Shown: piece after piece, positions 28,428-37,885 of the stretch
How positions within the stretch are numbered: position 1 is the first letter of the stretch
Layout: every line of letters starts with the position of its first letter
Source: Opitutales bacterium
GTDB taxonomy: Bacteria; Verrucomicrobiota; Verrucomicrobiia; Opitutales; UBA953
NCBI GenBank assembly: GCA_024697185.1
Contig: JAILGB010000016.1
Coordinates: 1-51,066, forward strand
Direction of reading: 5' to 3'
Length of the DNA: 51,066 nucleotides
Position numbers and translations under genes: made by a program
Notes under the pieces: model-generated
The model's input: only the letters and a program-made list of their open reading frames with translations
What the model was told of the DNA's origin: nothing
The model's database searches: none

Positions 28428-28469
28428 CAAAAAACAAAGGTCTCAAAGCGTTGCGTCTTCAAGACCTTT
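28428..28469 (-). terminator. Terminator after the autotransporter gene
   Basis: AAAGGTCT (28436-28443) and AGACCTTT (28462-28469) form an 8-bp stem with an 18-nt loop, followed on the minus strand by TTTG and a T-run, between the autotransporter stop and the next gene. Confidence 0.6.
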
Positions 28470-28497
28470 TTCTGTTTTTGTCGCGTCCGCTGGAAAA

Positions 28498-31400
28498 TTA
28501 GAATCGTGCGCGCGCCATCACGTTAAAGCTGTGTTCGGGCTCGCTGTCCTGGCGTGCGAACGTGCAGTCATAGTCCACGGAGACCGTAAAATGATCCGTG
28601 AGCATGAACGTGTTCCCGAAGCCGACGCTCACATAATCCTGTCCCTCGTGGTTGAGATCCGTCGAATAGCGCGCGTCGGAAGCCGCAACAAAGGAGACGT
28701 CGATGTCACCGTTGTCGATAAACTCGTGATTGTAGCTGACGCGGAACTCCGGCACGATCGTGCAGAAACTGTCGAGATCAAAGCGCGCCGTCGTCCGCCA
28801 GGCGAGCGTCAACAAAAGCGAGGAATAATCGAAATCGTCCGTCTTGAGGGCGTCGATCCCGCTGCCTTTTTCACTATAGCCGTCCACCATATTGTAAACA
28901 TAGCGCAAGGCGATGCTCGGTCCCGTCGTCCACTGATAGCTGAGGGCGTGCGAACCCGCATCCCACTCATAGCCCGCTGAGAGATTGGCGACAATCTGGC
29001 TGCCGTCGGGATCGCCCTTCGCCGTCGAGGAATACGAGCCGATGCGCGTGTTGCGCTTCATCTCATAGTCCGCCATGCCGTAGGAGAGCATTGCCGAATA
29101 ATAGGTCGAACCGATATTGTCCGTCGTCGATCCCGCCGCATAAACGCCGATCGTCCGCATTTGCGCCTCCGTCTTGGAACTGGTCGTTTCAAGCTTGGTC
29201 GCACCTTCGAGATAGGCGACAAAAACACCCATCGACAGCGTATCCGTCACTCCGTAATCGATACCGAAGGCGGCATTGAGCATCCGGGTCTCGGTCTTGC
29301 CCGTATGCTTGACCTTTTTGCCGTCGCTGAACGCATAACCGCCGTTCGCCCAGACCATGTAGGGCGTCGTGTAATTGATCAGGTCAAACTGACGGAACGA
29401 TGTCGATGCCAAAAGGTTGGGATTGACAGAGTAGGAAAAACCGTAGGAGGAGAAGAGCGGCTGCGCCCAAACGTCATTTACGGGAGCGCCGGCGCGCAAT
29501 TCGCGGGAACGGCGTTCCACCACGCCCACCGTCGCGTTCGCCTGCTTGTTGTGCAGCGTCGCGATCGTTTTCAGATTGACCGGCAAAAGCTGGTCCAATC
29601 CCGCCGTCACTTCGCTCACCAAAGTCATCGGGCTGATACCCAAAGTCGCGTCGCCGTCAAAAACGGCAATCAGATCCGAAGACATTCCGGCGTTGGGCTC
29701 GCCCGCCAAGCAAGTGCGCAAGCCCTTGAGAATCGCCTTTTGCTCATCGGTATAAGCCGAATACGTCAGGCGCAACGGCGTGATCGACACCGCCGCCGTC
29801 GAAGCCAAATTGCCCGTCGTTGTGTCGATCTCATACTCCAACGCGACCTCCGTGCCGCCGCCGACATAAAGCTGCGGAGCGTTGCCGATAGAAACCGTAA
29901 CGGAGGAGCTGTCAACCACAAGCCCGCCGGAAACCGGCGTTCCCGCGGCATTCAAAACCCGGATAAAAGAAATTTCATCCTGCGGCAAAACTCCGCCCTC
30001 ATACGAGACATCCATCGCGATGTCGAGGTCCGCGAACGATACCGCCGGAGACGCCGCCGGCGTCAACGCCTGCACCGTCAAAAGACTGCCAATCGTATAG
30101 TTGTAGGTTCCCGCAAACGAAACGGCGGTCGCCGCGTTCGTCTTGATCGTTGCCGTGCCGTCGATATTGAAAGTGCCGTTGGAGGAGATTGTCGAATTGC
30201 CCGTCGTCAACATCAGGCCGTTTCTGAAATTGATCGTCGAGGTCGCCGCCGTTGTGACAGCCGCGGACTTAACCGTTCCCGCAAATGTCAGGGTGGCGTG
30301 ATTGTTGGCGAGCAGATTTCCCGTCAGTTCCGCGCCGTCGTTCAGATAGACATCCGCATAATTCGCGCCGACCTGACCTGTGACCTTGCCGGAGACGGAG
30401 AGCCGCGGACGATACTCATAAGACGCTTCCTCCGTCCCGTAAACCGTCCCGTCCGCCGTCACCGTTTCCGTCAAAATATTTTTAGTGATGACAGCGCCCG
30501 TAGCGGTCAGACCGCCGTCCAGGGTCACGCCGGAGCCGACGGTGATCGCTCCCGCCGTCGAAGGGGCGGTCGCCACGTCGTAGGTGACGGAACTCTCGAT
30601 TTCGTTCCCGTCCTCGTCATAGCCCGTAACCAATGTTTTTGAAACTGTTGACCAATTGTCCTGATAGCCCGCCGTCAGGCTGCTCGCCTTTACGGTCCCG
30701 CCCGCCACGGAGAGAGAGCCGCCGTTGACCACCATTGTGCCGCTGACCATCGTGTTTTCGATGGTGGTCGAGCCGCCCTTCATCGTGAGCGCAATGGACA
30801 AGTTGGCAAGGCTCGTTCCCGCCGTCCGCGCGACGTTGAGGGAACCGCCGTTCATCGTCACCGTGCCCAAACTCATCGAATTGCTCGTGCCGCCGACATT
30901 GATCGCACCGCTGTTGAGCGTGATCCCGCCGGAAATCGTGCTGCCGCTGCCGACAGAAAGCGTTCCGCCGTTGATCGTGAGACCGCCGGGCGTCGTAATC
31001 GTGCCGTTGGCGCCCAGCGAAATGGCGCCGCCGTTGAGATAGCCCGCGGCGGATTTGCCGCCGACGCCGCTCATTTCAATGGCGCCGAGCGTGCCGTTGA
31101 CCGCCAAAACGCCCGAATTGACCACAAAGACATCCTGAACATTCATCGTCGCGCCGGAAGCGATCGTAAAAGTCTTGGCGCTGTCCCAGGCAAAGGAGCG
31201 CACTTCGAGCGTTTTGGAATTGCTGACGCCCGTGACGCCGCTTTCCATCGCCACCGTGCCGGTATGGAACGTCAACGAAGTCGCCCCGATGCTCGCAGCC
31301 GTCCAGTCCACCGTCGAACCGAAATCATCGAGATAGGAAATGTTCAGAGACCATGTGCCCTTTGCAGATTCGCCCCAAAACGCGTTGCTGACAAAAGTCC

Positions 31401-32922
31401 ACGCCCAAGCCTCCTGCACGGTGCCGACGCCCGTATAGGAAGGCGACATCAAGACGCTCGTCGTCTCATGGCCGTTTTCGTTGATGTGCGTCAACGTGAT
31501 CGTCGTGCCCTTTGTCGGAATCCCCGCGCTGTTCGCCGCGCCCAAGATATTAACATTCGAGAGATTGACCGTCACCTCGACACTCTCCAAGGCGTCCGCA
31601 GTCGTCACCTTTTTGCTGATCGTCTGCGAAAGCGTTTTGGTCGAGGAGTTGTAGTTGAAATTTTTAGAATTCGCCAAAACGACCGACGACGTCCCCTCAA
31701 TCGTCACATAGGCGATATCGTCAACCGCCTTGACAAAATCCTCGGCGTTGACCATACCGAAGCCGTAGTCGTTGGAAAAACTCAAACCGGCGGCGTTAGT
31801 CACCCAGCCCGTATAGTCCTCAGGCTGCATCGTCGGCAAAACCGTCGCACTGCGAGCGAGCGCATGCTTTGCCCAGCGCACGTCCATGGCGGGATTGCCC
31901 TGCGCACCCAACGCCAAAACGCCCGCGACGACAGCCGTCGCATTTTGAGTCGCCTGATTCAAATCGTATTTTGCCGCAAAACCGTAAGACTCGATCACGC
32001 CCGAGGAGTTCGCCTTCGTAGAACTTGACGAGCCCGAAGAACTCGAAGAGCTCGAGGAACCCTCACTGCGTCCCGCGGAAAAAACATTGTCGCCGGGAGC
32101 AGAGACAAAGACGGCGGATCCCCAATCGCTCTGAGGCGAATAAACACCGTTTTTGTTGGTCGCCGCGACATAAATGGTGTCGGGGTTCACAAGACAGTCG
32201 CCGTTCAACTGGGCGGTGGTGTTCACCGAAAAGTCATCGCTTTGAGAGCGCAAATCGCCCGCATTCGTCACCAAAATCACATTGTTCTTGGACACCAGCG
32301 AATACAGACTGCGCACCGACGCCAATTCCTTGTAGTTGTCCTGCTCGTAGTTTTGGTCATCGCCGAGCCAGGGACAGATAAAAATCCGGGTCTGGGGCGC
32401 CGACACATAGGTCGCACTCTCATAAATCCCGTCCGCCTGCACAAAATTTTTCAAACCCGTAAATGTCGTCAACGCATCAAAAACACCCTCGGCGTTCACC
32501 TGGCTGTTGCCCCCCGACAAAACGTGATAGCCTGCAAGCTGCGCTCCGTAGGCGATACCCTTGATTTCTCCGCCGCCGGCAGCAAGACCGCCGAAGAAAA
32601 CGCCGCCGGGTTCATCCGTGTACATTTTGTCGGGCTCCGTCTCTTCCGTCGTAAAATAATCCTTGCTCAACGCCGCATTGTAAACATCCGCAATCGCCGG
32701 ATGCGACCAGTCGAGAAACTGACCGAAAACACCGATGACAACGCCCGTTCCCGTGCGCCCGGACTTCCAGACAGGCTCAACATTGATCCATTCGTTCTGC
32801 CATTGTTCCTCCAAATGCTTGGGACCATCGGAAGTCACCACAGTCGTCGCAGCAAAAGCCGACAGGGCGGACGCGCCGCAAATGAGCAATGAAAGCGTAA
32901 GACGAGGTAATTTTGTCTTCAT
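28498..32922 (-). CDS. Giant autotransporter with kexin-like S8 domain (catalytic residues lost), P domain, beta-helix passenger and outer-membrane barrel
   Basis: The 1474-residue protein has a signal peptide ending AFA at about 24, a kexin/proprotein-convertase-like domain (about 50-400), a Ser-rich stretch (289-301), a P/Homo B domain (about 415-556, with FVSNAFWGESAKGTWSLNI), a Gly/Ser/Thr/Val-rich repetitive passenger (about 560-1180; repeated GGSL- and GTV-type units) and a C-terminal autotransporter barrel ending in Phe. Aligned to kexins, the catalytic Asp, His and Ser positions hold Gly67, Pro105 and Gln326, while flanking family residues persist. It may therefore be a non-enzymatic surface protein. 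The ATG at 32922 starts the signal peptide; the frame is open to 32988 without conserved sequence. Confidence 0.85.
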   Translation of the reverse strand: MKTKLPRLTLSLLICGASALSAFAATTVVTSDGPKHLEEQWQNEWINVEPVWKSGRTGTGVVIGVFGQFLDWSHPAIADVYNAALSKDYFTTEETEPDKMYTDEPGGVFFGGLAAGGGEIKGIAYGAQLAGYHVLSGGNSQVNAEGVFDALTTFTGLKNFVQADGIYESATYVSAPQTRIFICPWLGDDQNYEQDNYKELASVRSLYSLVSKNNVILVTNAGDLRSQSDDFSVNTTAQLNGDCLVNPDTIYVAATNKNGVYSPQSDWGSAVFVSAPGDNVFSAGRSEGSSSSSSSSGSSSSTKANSSGVIESYGFAAKYDLNQATQNATAVVAGVLALGAQGNPAMDVRWAKHALARSATVLPTMQPEDYTGWVTNAAGLSFSNDYGFGMVNAEDFVKAVDDIAYVTIEGTSSVVLANSKNFNYNSSTKTLSQTISKKVTTADALESVEVTVNLSNVNILGAANSAGIPTKGTTITLTHINENGHETTSVLMSPSYTGVGTVQEAWAWTFVSNAFWGESAKGTWSLNISYLDDFGSTVDWTAASIGATSLTFHTGTVAMESGVTGVSNSKTLEVRSFAWDSAKTFTIASGATMNVQDVFVVNSGVLAVNGTLGAIEMSGVGGKSAAGYLNGGAISLGANGTITTPGGLTINGGTLSVGSGSTISGGITLNSGAINVGGTSNSMSLGTVTMNGGSLNVARTAGTSLANLSIALTMKGGSTTIENTMVSGTMVVNGGSLSVAGGTVKASSLTAGYQDNWSTVSKTLVTGYDEDGNEIESSVTYDVATAPSTAGAITVGSGVTLDGGLTATGAVITKNILTETVTADGTVYGTEEASYEYRPRLSVSGKVTGQVGANYADVYLNDGAELTGNLLANNHATLTFAGTVKSAAVTTAATSTINFRNGLMLTTGNSTISSNGTFNIDGTATIKTNAATAVSFAGTYNYTIGSLLTVQALTPAASPAVSFADLDIAMDVSYEGGVLPQDEISFIRVLNAAGTPVSGGLVVDSSSVTVSIGNAPQLYVGGGTEVALEYEIDTTTGNLASTAAVSITPLRLTYSAYTDEQKAILKGLRTCLAGEPNAGMSSDLIAVFDGDATLGISPMTLVSEVTAGLDQLLPVNLKTIATLHNKQANATVGVVERRSRELRAGAPVNDVWAQPLFSSYGFSYSVNPNLLASTSFRQFDLINYTTPYMVWANGGYAFSDGKKVKHTGKTETRMLNAAFGIDYGVTDTLSMGVFVAYLEGATKLETTSSKTEAQMRTIGVYAAGSTTDNIGSTYYSAMLSYGMADYEMKRNTRIGSYSSTAKGDPDGSQIVANLSAGYEWDAGSHALSYQWTTGPSIALRYVYNMVDGYSEKGSGIDALKTDDFDYSSLLLTLAWRTTARFDLDSFCTIVPEFRVSYNHEFIDNGDIDVSFVAASDARYSTDLNHEGQDYVSVGFGNTFMLTDHFTVSVDYDCTFARQDSEPEHSFNVMARARF

Positions 32923-32959
32923 AAAATATTCGTGTTTAAAAAAGGGGTTTTCTTTGTCT

Positions 32960-32988
32960 AATATAAACGCAAAAAGAGCGTCATGCAA
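32960..32988 (-). promoter_or_regulatory. Putative autotransporter promoter
   Basis: TTGCAT (32983-32988), 17-bp spacer, TATATT (32960-32965), then a 37-nt leader to the ATG at 32922. Confidence 0.5.
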
Positions 32989-34617
32989 CTAAAAATCGCC
33001 GCGGCGCAAGAAGATTTTCAAGCCCGCCGCAACAAGGACGAAAAACAACGCCGCCCAGAGCAGCCAGGCGTTCCCGTGACGCGCAAAAAACGTCTTCCCG
33101 CCCCGGTCGTCCGACCAGCCCGAGACATGGAAAAGCTGCGCCCCGCGAAAATAGATCGAGCCCGCCCCGTCCGTCATCGGAAAAATCTGTCCGAGCGGCG
33201 AGATCCAGCCGCTCCAGCCCGCGTTCCCGCAACGCACGACGGGAACGCCCAAGGAAACCGCCTGCATCACCGAATGCGCCATGTGCTGATACGCGCCCGC
33301 CTCGCGCCCGTACCAGGCGTCGTTGGTCACCACGGCAAGTGCGTCCGCACCCTCCGCGACACAGCGCCGGCCCAGTTCGGGAAAAACATCCTCGTAGCAG
33401 ACCAAGACGCCCAGATGCAAAACCCGGTTGTTTTTCAAACGCACCGGCAACGGCGCAAAATCGTTCCCGCGAAGGCAGTCGCTCGCCACGGGAACGATCT
33501 TCCTCAACGGCAAAATATCCGCCAGCGGCACATATTCCCCAAACGGCACCAGATGGCGCTTGGCGACAAAATAATCCGAGATCCCGAAGCGCGGATCCAC
33601 CGCCGTCACCGCATTGTAATAACCGCCCTCGCCCGCAACGACGACACCCGCGACCAACGCCGTCCCCAGAGCCGACGACTCGCCCTTCAACATGTTTTCA
33701 AAAACCCCGTCCGCATTTAGCGGGAACGGCAAAGCCGCCTCCGGCCACAGGACAAAATCCGCCTTTTCCGACACCGATGCCGTCAGATCGCAAATCGTCC
33801 GCCAATGCTCCCGCAACAAGTCAAAATCCCATTTTTCATTGGGGTCAAAATCCGTTTGAACCGCGGCAAAGGCAAATTTTTCATCGTGATGAAAATCATA
33901 GTCCACCGCCTTAAAAGCGAAAATCCCGATTGCCGCAAAAACCGGCAAGAGTGCCATGTAAATTTCAGGACAGACTCTCAAAAAATGGCGGAACGCCGGG
34001 AAAACCTTATCCGTGATCGACCGGTCCCGCATTTCAAAAAACTGCCGCTGAATATAGCGCGCGATCCCGAGATTGACCAAAACCAGCACGCCGCCCAAGA
34101 GCCCCTGGCCGCCGATCCCGCAGAGCGTCAACAGCGCGGGGAACGCATATTGCGTCGCCGCCAGCGGCATCCACGGGAAGCCCGTAAAAATCCACGTCAA
34201 AACCCATTCGATCAAAATCCAAAGTCCCGCCAATCCCAAGATCAGCAAAACGCGCTGCCACAAAGCCCGCCGCCCGTTGCACAGCGGGAACAACGCCCGC
34301 AACGCCGCAAACCACGCCCAATAAAAAGCCGAATAAATCAACGGCAGCCCGAAGACCGCCACCCAGCCCAACGGCGGATAAAGCCAGCGCAACCAAATCA
34401 AAAGCACAATCCCCGCCGCCCAACAGCTCAGCCACGACACAAAAAGCCACTTGCCCCACGACGGCTTGCGCAACGCCGCCAAAGCCGCGGGAACGATAAA
34501 AAACCACGCGCACGCCGAATAGTCGATGCCCGGCTGCGCAAGCTCAAACAACAAAAGCGAAAGCAAGGCGACAAAAAACGGCGAAGCCTTCGAAAAAAAA
34601 CGGGAAAGAAAATTCAT
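32989..34617 (-). CDS. lnt: Apolipoprotein N-acyltransferase
   Basis: Transfers the third acyl chain to the N terminus of lipoproteins in the inner membrane. The 542-residue protein has about six N-terminal membrane helices (residues 10-230) and a periplasmic nitrilase-like domain with the catalytic Glu in WPEAALPF, Lys in FVAKRHLVPFGEYVPL and Cys in LVCYEDVFPEL, then a final membrane helix. An Lnt supports a double-membrane Gram-negative envelope. Confidence 0.92.
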   Translation of the reverse strand: MNFLSRFFSKASPFFVALLSLLLFELAQPGIDYSACAWFFIVPAALAALRKPSWGKWLFVSWLSCWAAGIVLLIWLRWLYPPLGWVAVFGLPLIYSAFYWAWFAALRALFPLCNGRRALWQRVLLILGLAGLWILIEWVLTWIFTGFPWMPLAATQYAFPALLTLCGIGGQGLLGGVLVLVNLGIARYIQRQFFEMRDRSITDKVFPAFRHFLRVCPEIYMALLPVFAAIGIFAFKAVDYDFHHDEKFAFAAVQTDFDPNEKWDFDLLREHWRTICDLTASVSEKADFVLWPEAALPFPLNADGVFENMLKGESSALGTALVAGVVVAGEGGYYNAVTAVDPRFGISDYFVAKRHLVPFGEYVPLADILPLRKIVPVASDCLRGNDFAPLPVRLKNNRVLHLGVLVCYEDVFPELGRRCVAEGADALAVVTNDAWYGREAGAYQHMAHSVMQAVSLGVPVVRCGNAGWSGWISPLGQIFPMTDGAGSIYFRGAQLFHVSGWSDDRGGKTFFARHGNAWLLWAALFFVLVAAGLKIFLRRGDF

Positions 34618-34723
34618 ATTTCAAAACAAAAAAAACGGGAACGGCGGGAATGCGCGCGCGGGAACGAAATTATCCGAAGACGGGAGGATTTAAAAGATTT
34701 TTGAATCGGCGGGAACGAAAAAA

Positions 34724-36106
34724 TCAATCCCGATAAACAGTTTTGAGGGCGTTGGTCAAAGTCGCGCCGACGGCGATCCCGCCGAGGGCGTTGCCGGCAA
34801 AGCGGAGCCGCGGGAACGCCGCTTCCGTTTTTTTGACCGCCGCGACAAAACGCTCGTAGCCGAGATTGTATTGCGGGATCGCCGCCTCGTGTTCAAAAAT
34901 TTCCATAAACTGCGCTTCCCCGCTCACGCCGAGGAGTTCCGACAGTTCGCGTTGCGCGATGGCGATTTTTTCTTCCCGCGACTTGCGGGCGATCTCCGGC
35001 TGGCGCGCGCCGCCGAGATAGACCGTCAGCGTCACACAGCCCTGCGGCGCACGACCGGGCAAAAACGACGAATTCCACAAAGTCCCCAAAATCTCCCGCC
35101 TTTCTTTTTCGGGCACAAGCATCCCGAATCCGTCCAAGGAATGCCGCAGCTGCTCCCGCCGATAGCCCAGCGTTATCGTCGTCACGGGCGGATAATAAAG
35201 CCGCTCCGCCTCTTCAAAAAGACTTTTGTCCGCCGGCAAATCCGCCAAGATTTCCCGATAAGCCCGCGGCGGGCACGCGATGACCACTTCGTCAAATTCG
35301 CCGTCCGACTCCATAAAATCGCAAACCGCGCCGCGCCGGAGCCAGTGCGCGCGCCAACGGCCGTTCCCGCGGACAAGCGATGTCAGCTGCGCGTCCGTCA
35401 AAATGCCGTTCCCGACAAAATCCGCCAAGAGCCGCGGCAAAGTCTCCATACCCTGCGGGAACGAAAAAGTCCGTTTTTTTTCATAAAGCCCGGAACGTTT
35501 TTTGGCGCGCGCATTCGGGAACGTCCCCAAAATCAGCGAACCGTATTGGCGGTCGAGCTGCCAGACTTTGGGAAAGGCATAGCGCACGTCGAGCTTTTCG
35601 GGAGCGCCGGCAAAAATCCCCGCGACCAGCGGATTGAGCGCATAATCATACATTTCCGCCCCGATGCGCCGCCGGACAAAGTCCGCAACGCTCACGGGAA
35701 CGTCCTTGTGGCGCGGCATCACGATGTCGCCGAGCAGACGGATTTTGCCCCGGAGAGAAAACAGCGGCGTCGTCAGCGCGGACAAAGGCGAGACCGGCAC
35801 CTGACGCGGCACGCCACCCCGCAAAATATAGCGTTTTTTTGCCGACGGCAACGGCTCGACCGCCGCCTCCAAAATCTTCATGTCCCGCAAAAAACGATAG
35901 AGGATTTTTTCCTCCGCCATAAATGTCGCGGGACCGCTCTCCGCCAAAAAACCGTCGCGACGGACCGTTTTGACGTTCCCGCCGACCCGCGCGCTTTTTT
36001 CGAGCAGCAAAACCTCGTTCCCGCGGGCTTTGTGCGCGGCGGCGACCGTCAGACCGGCGATCCCGCCGCCGATGACCAAAACTTTTTGAGGGGCGTCAGC
36101 AGCCAT
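34724..36106 (-). CDS. hemY: Protoporphyrinogen oxidase (HemY-type flavoprotein)
   Basis: Oxidises protoporphyrinogen (or coproporphyrinogen III) in haem synthesis. The 460-residue FAD protein has the dinucleotide motif VLVIGGGIAGLTVAAAHKARG at about 9-29, the following VGGNVKT block, and a C-terminal FAGNALGGIAVGATLTNAL. Its ATG overlaps the stop of the antiporter gene in TGATG. Without neighbouring haem genes, the choice between protoporphyrinogen and coproporphyrinogen as substrate is open. Confidence 0.85.
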   Translation of the reverse strand: MAADAPQKVLVIGGGIAGLTVAAAHKARGNEVLLLEKSARVGGNVKTVRRDGFLAESGPATFMAEEKILYRFLRDMKILEAAVEPLPSAKKRYILRGGVPRQVPVSPLSALTTPLFSLRGKIRLLGDIVMPRHKDVPVSVADFVRRRIGAEMYDYALNPLVAGIFAGAPEKLDVRYAFPKVWQLDRQYGSLILGTFPNARAKKRSGLYEKKRTFSFPQGMETLPRLLADFVGNGILTDAQLTSLVRGNGRWRAHWLRRGAVCDFMESDGEFDEVVIACPPRAYREILADLPADKSLFEEAERLYYPPVTTITLGYRREQLRHSLDGFGMLVPEKERREILGTLWNSSFLPGRAPQGCVTLTVYLGGARQPEIARKSREEKIAIAQRELSELLGVSGEAQFMEIFEHEAAIPQYNLGYERFVAAVKKTEAAFPRLRFAGNALGGIAVGATLTNALKTVYRD

Positions 36107-37512
36107 CAGTCAAGCGCGGGAACGACCTCGACCGTACGCGGCGGCATATCCTTCACATCCGGCACTTTTTGCAAAAACAACAGGGCGCAAAAGATAAAGA
36201 TCGGCAACAGCACAATCAGACTGTAGCGCGCCATATAGCCAAAAAACGACGGCATCTTGACGCCCTCGCTGTCGGCGATCGACTTGACCATAAAGTTGGG
36301 TCCGTTGCCGATATAGGTCAGCGCGCCAAAGAAAACCGAGCCCAAGGAAATCGCCACCAGCATCCCCATCGCCGTCGGATAGGCGGGATCGAGCATATAA
36401 ACGATGTCCCCGCCCGGCTGGAGACTTTTGATGAGGTCAAAGAAATTGGCATAGGTCGGTGTATTGTCCAAGAAACTCGACAGGAGACCCGACGCAAAGA
36501 AATATTGCCACGGCGCCTGCAAAAAGTTGCCGATTGCCTCCGCATGCGCCGTCAGATACGCCAGCGCGGGAACCATCGTCATAAAGATCCCGATAAACAG
36601 GAAACCCACTTCCTTGATCGGCGCGAACGTAAAGGAATTTTCCTTGTGCGTCAGCGGATGCGTCGTCAGATACGAAGCCGCCGCCGCCCCAAACATAATC
36701 AGTTCACGGATAAAATACGTCTCCATGAACGCGCGCGTCTCCGGCGAAACCCGGCTCGGCAAAAACACCGCGCCGATCACAATCATCAGCCACACGATGT
36801 TCTTCATACCGCGCAACGAAAAGACCATCTCGCCGCGATTTTTTTCCTCCTCGCGCTTGACCGCCTCCGCACGCTTGCCCGCCTTGCGAAAATTATAGAG
36901 ATCGACCAAATAAAACACGCCCAAGACCAACGTCGTCACCAAAACCCACGGCATCAAAGCATGCTCCAAAATCCAAAAAAACGGAACCCCGCGCAAAAAT
37001 CCGATATACAGCGGCGGATCCCCAATCGGCGTCAACGCCCCGCCGATATTGGAAACGATAAAAATAAAGAAAACGATATGATACGCCGACAAACGGTAAC
37101 GGTTCATCCTTATCCACGGACGAATCATCACCATCGACGCGCCCGTCGTCCCGATAAAGTTCGCCAAAACCGCACCCACCAGCAAAAAAATCACATTCGT
37201 GCGCGGCGTCGTCTCCCCGCCAAGATTGATCACCAAGCCCCCCGAAATCACAAACAGCGAGCCCACAAGCGCAATAAACGAAACATATTCCTTGAACGAA
37301 TGCCAAACCGCATGCCCGCCGTTATCAATCGCAAAACAATAAAAAACAGCCGTCACCAAACCTAACGCAACCGAAATATGAGGATAGTATTTTTCCCAAA
37401 ACTCCTTCAAACGGTGCGGTGTCAACGGCATCAACGCAATCAACGCCAACAACAAGCCAAAAGGAAGCGACATCCACAACTGGACCTCCATATTCGCAAG
37501 CAGCATACTCAT
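36106..37512 (-). CDS. NhaD-like sodium/proton antiporter (ion transporter superfamily)
   Basis: A 468-residue inner-membrane protein with about 11-12 transmembrane helices. Two hairpin-type conserved blocks are visible: SNIGGALTPIGDPPLYIGFLRG in the first half and SSFLDNTPTYANFFDL with LTYIGNGPNFMVK in the second. They match Na+/H+ antiporters of the NhaD/CitMHS group. The ATG is fixed by a promoter nine bases upstream. It is coupled to the protoporphyrinogen oxidase gene. Confidence 0.85.
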   Translation of the reverse strand: MSMLLANMEVQLWMSLPFGLLLALIALMPLTPHRLKEFWEKYYPHISVALGLVTAVFYCFAIDNGGHAVWHSFKEYVSFIALVGSLFVISGGLVINLGGETTPRTNVIFLLVGAVLANFIGTTGASMVMIRPWIRMNRYRLSAYHIVFFIFIVSNIGGALTPIGDPPLYIGFLRGVPFFWILEHALMPWVLVTTLVLGVFYLVDLYNFRKAGKRAEAVKREEEKNRGEMVFSLRGMKNIVWLMIVIGAVFLPSRVSPETRAFMETYFIRELIMFGAAAASYLTTHPLTHKENSFTFAPIKEVGFLFIGIFMTMVPALAYLTAHAEAIGNFLQAPWQYFFASGLLSSFLDNTPTYANFFDLIKSLQPGGDIVYMLDPAYPTAMGMLVAISLGSVFFGALTYIGNGPNFMVKSIADSEGVKMPSFFGYMARYSLIVLLPIFIFCALLFLQKVPDVKDMPPRTVEVVPALD

Positions 37513-37521
37513 AATAAATGC

Positions 37522-37550
37522 ATTATAACAAAGAAAACAAAACGCCGTAA
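37522..37550 (-). promoter_or_regulatory. Promoter of the nhaD-like/hemY operon, near-leaderless
   Basis: TTACGG (37545-37550), 17-bp spacer, TATAAT (37522-37527), nine bases to the ATG at 37512. Confidence 0.55.
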
Positions 37551-37786
37551 TGATAAAAAAATTTTTAACAACGCGGGAACGACGGGATTTTGTTTTTTAA
37601 CACAAAGATTTTTAGACTTTGCCTCGCTCCCGCCGTTCCCGCAAAACCTAACAAAAACCTTAAATCCTAAAAACTCCGTTCCCGTTCCGCCGTTCCCGCA
37701 ACCCAAAACAAAAACCTTTGTGTCCTTCGTTCCCTTCGTGTCTCAATTCTGCCGTTCCCGCTCCGCCGTTCCCGCCGCCCCAAACA

Positions 37787-37818
37787 AAAACCTTAAATCC
37801 TAAAATCTGTGGATCAAA
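37787..37818 (+). repeat. Intergenic repeat, copy 1 (AATCCTAAAATCTGTGGATCA core)
   Basis: The core is shared with copies near 49087-49114 and, inverted, 40910-40932. The flanking ACAAAAACCTTAAATCCTAA also occurs alone at about 37651-37671. Confidence 0.7.
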
Positions 37819-37852
37819 AAAAAAAAGCGCGCCTGCATTCCCGCAAGCACGC
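37816..37852 (-). terminator. argD intrinsic terminator
   Basis: Arms 37827-37836 and 37843-37852 pair over 10 bp (two G-U pairs in minus-strand RNA) around a 6-nt loop and are followed by eleven T. It lies just after the argD stop, and its distal side abuts repeat copy 1. Confidence 0.8.
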
Positions 37853-37885
37853 TTCCTTTAAGCTTTTTACATTCCCGCTGAATTT

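Larger units (their letters stand above)
37513..37885. other. 373-bp gene-free stretch with motif copies and an intergenic repeat
   Basis: No gene is seen. It holds the antiporter promoter, six or so copies of the iterated word, two copies of an ACAAAAACCTTAAATCCTAA element (about 37651 and 37787), a phrase related to the common CTTTGTGTCCTTCGTTC-type intergenic repeat (about 37709-37740), and the argD terminator. Confidence 0.7.

Noticed and set aside
29161-30642. Long plus-strand frames opposite the autotransporter
   Set aside because: They mirror the repetitive passenger and barrel coding sequence and have no recognisable product.
32030-32075. Ser-rich stretch of the autotransporter as a slippage-prone repeat
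   Set aside because: The serine codons are mixed and form no long uninterrupted single-base or short-unit run, so slippage is less likely than in the poly-G tracts.
37560-37800. Possible CRISPR array, because of closely spaced similar words
   Set aside because: The copies are the 7-10 base iterated word at irregular distances; there are no repeats of 24 bases or more with regular spacers and no cas gene in the window.
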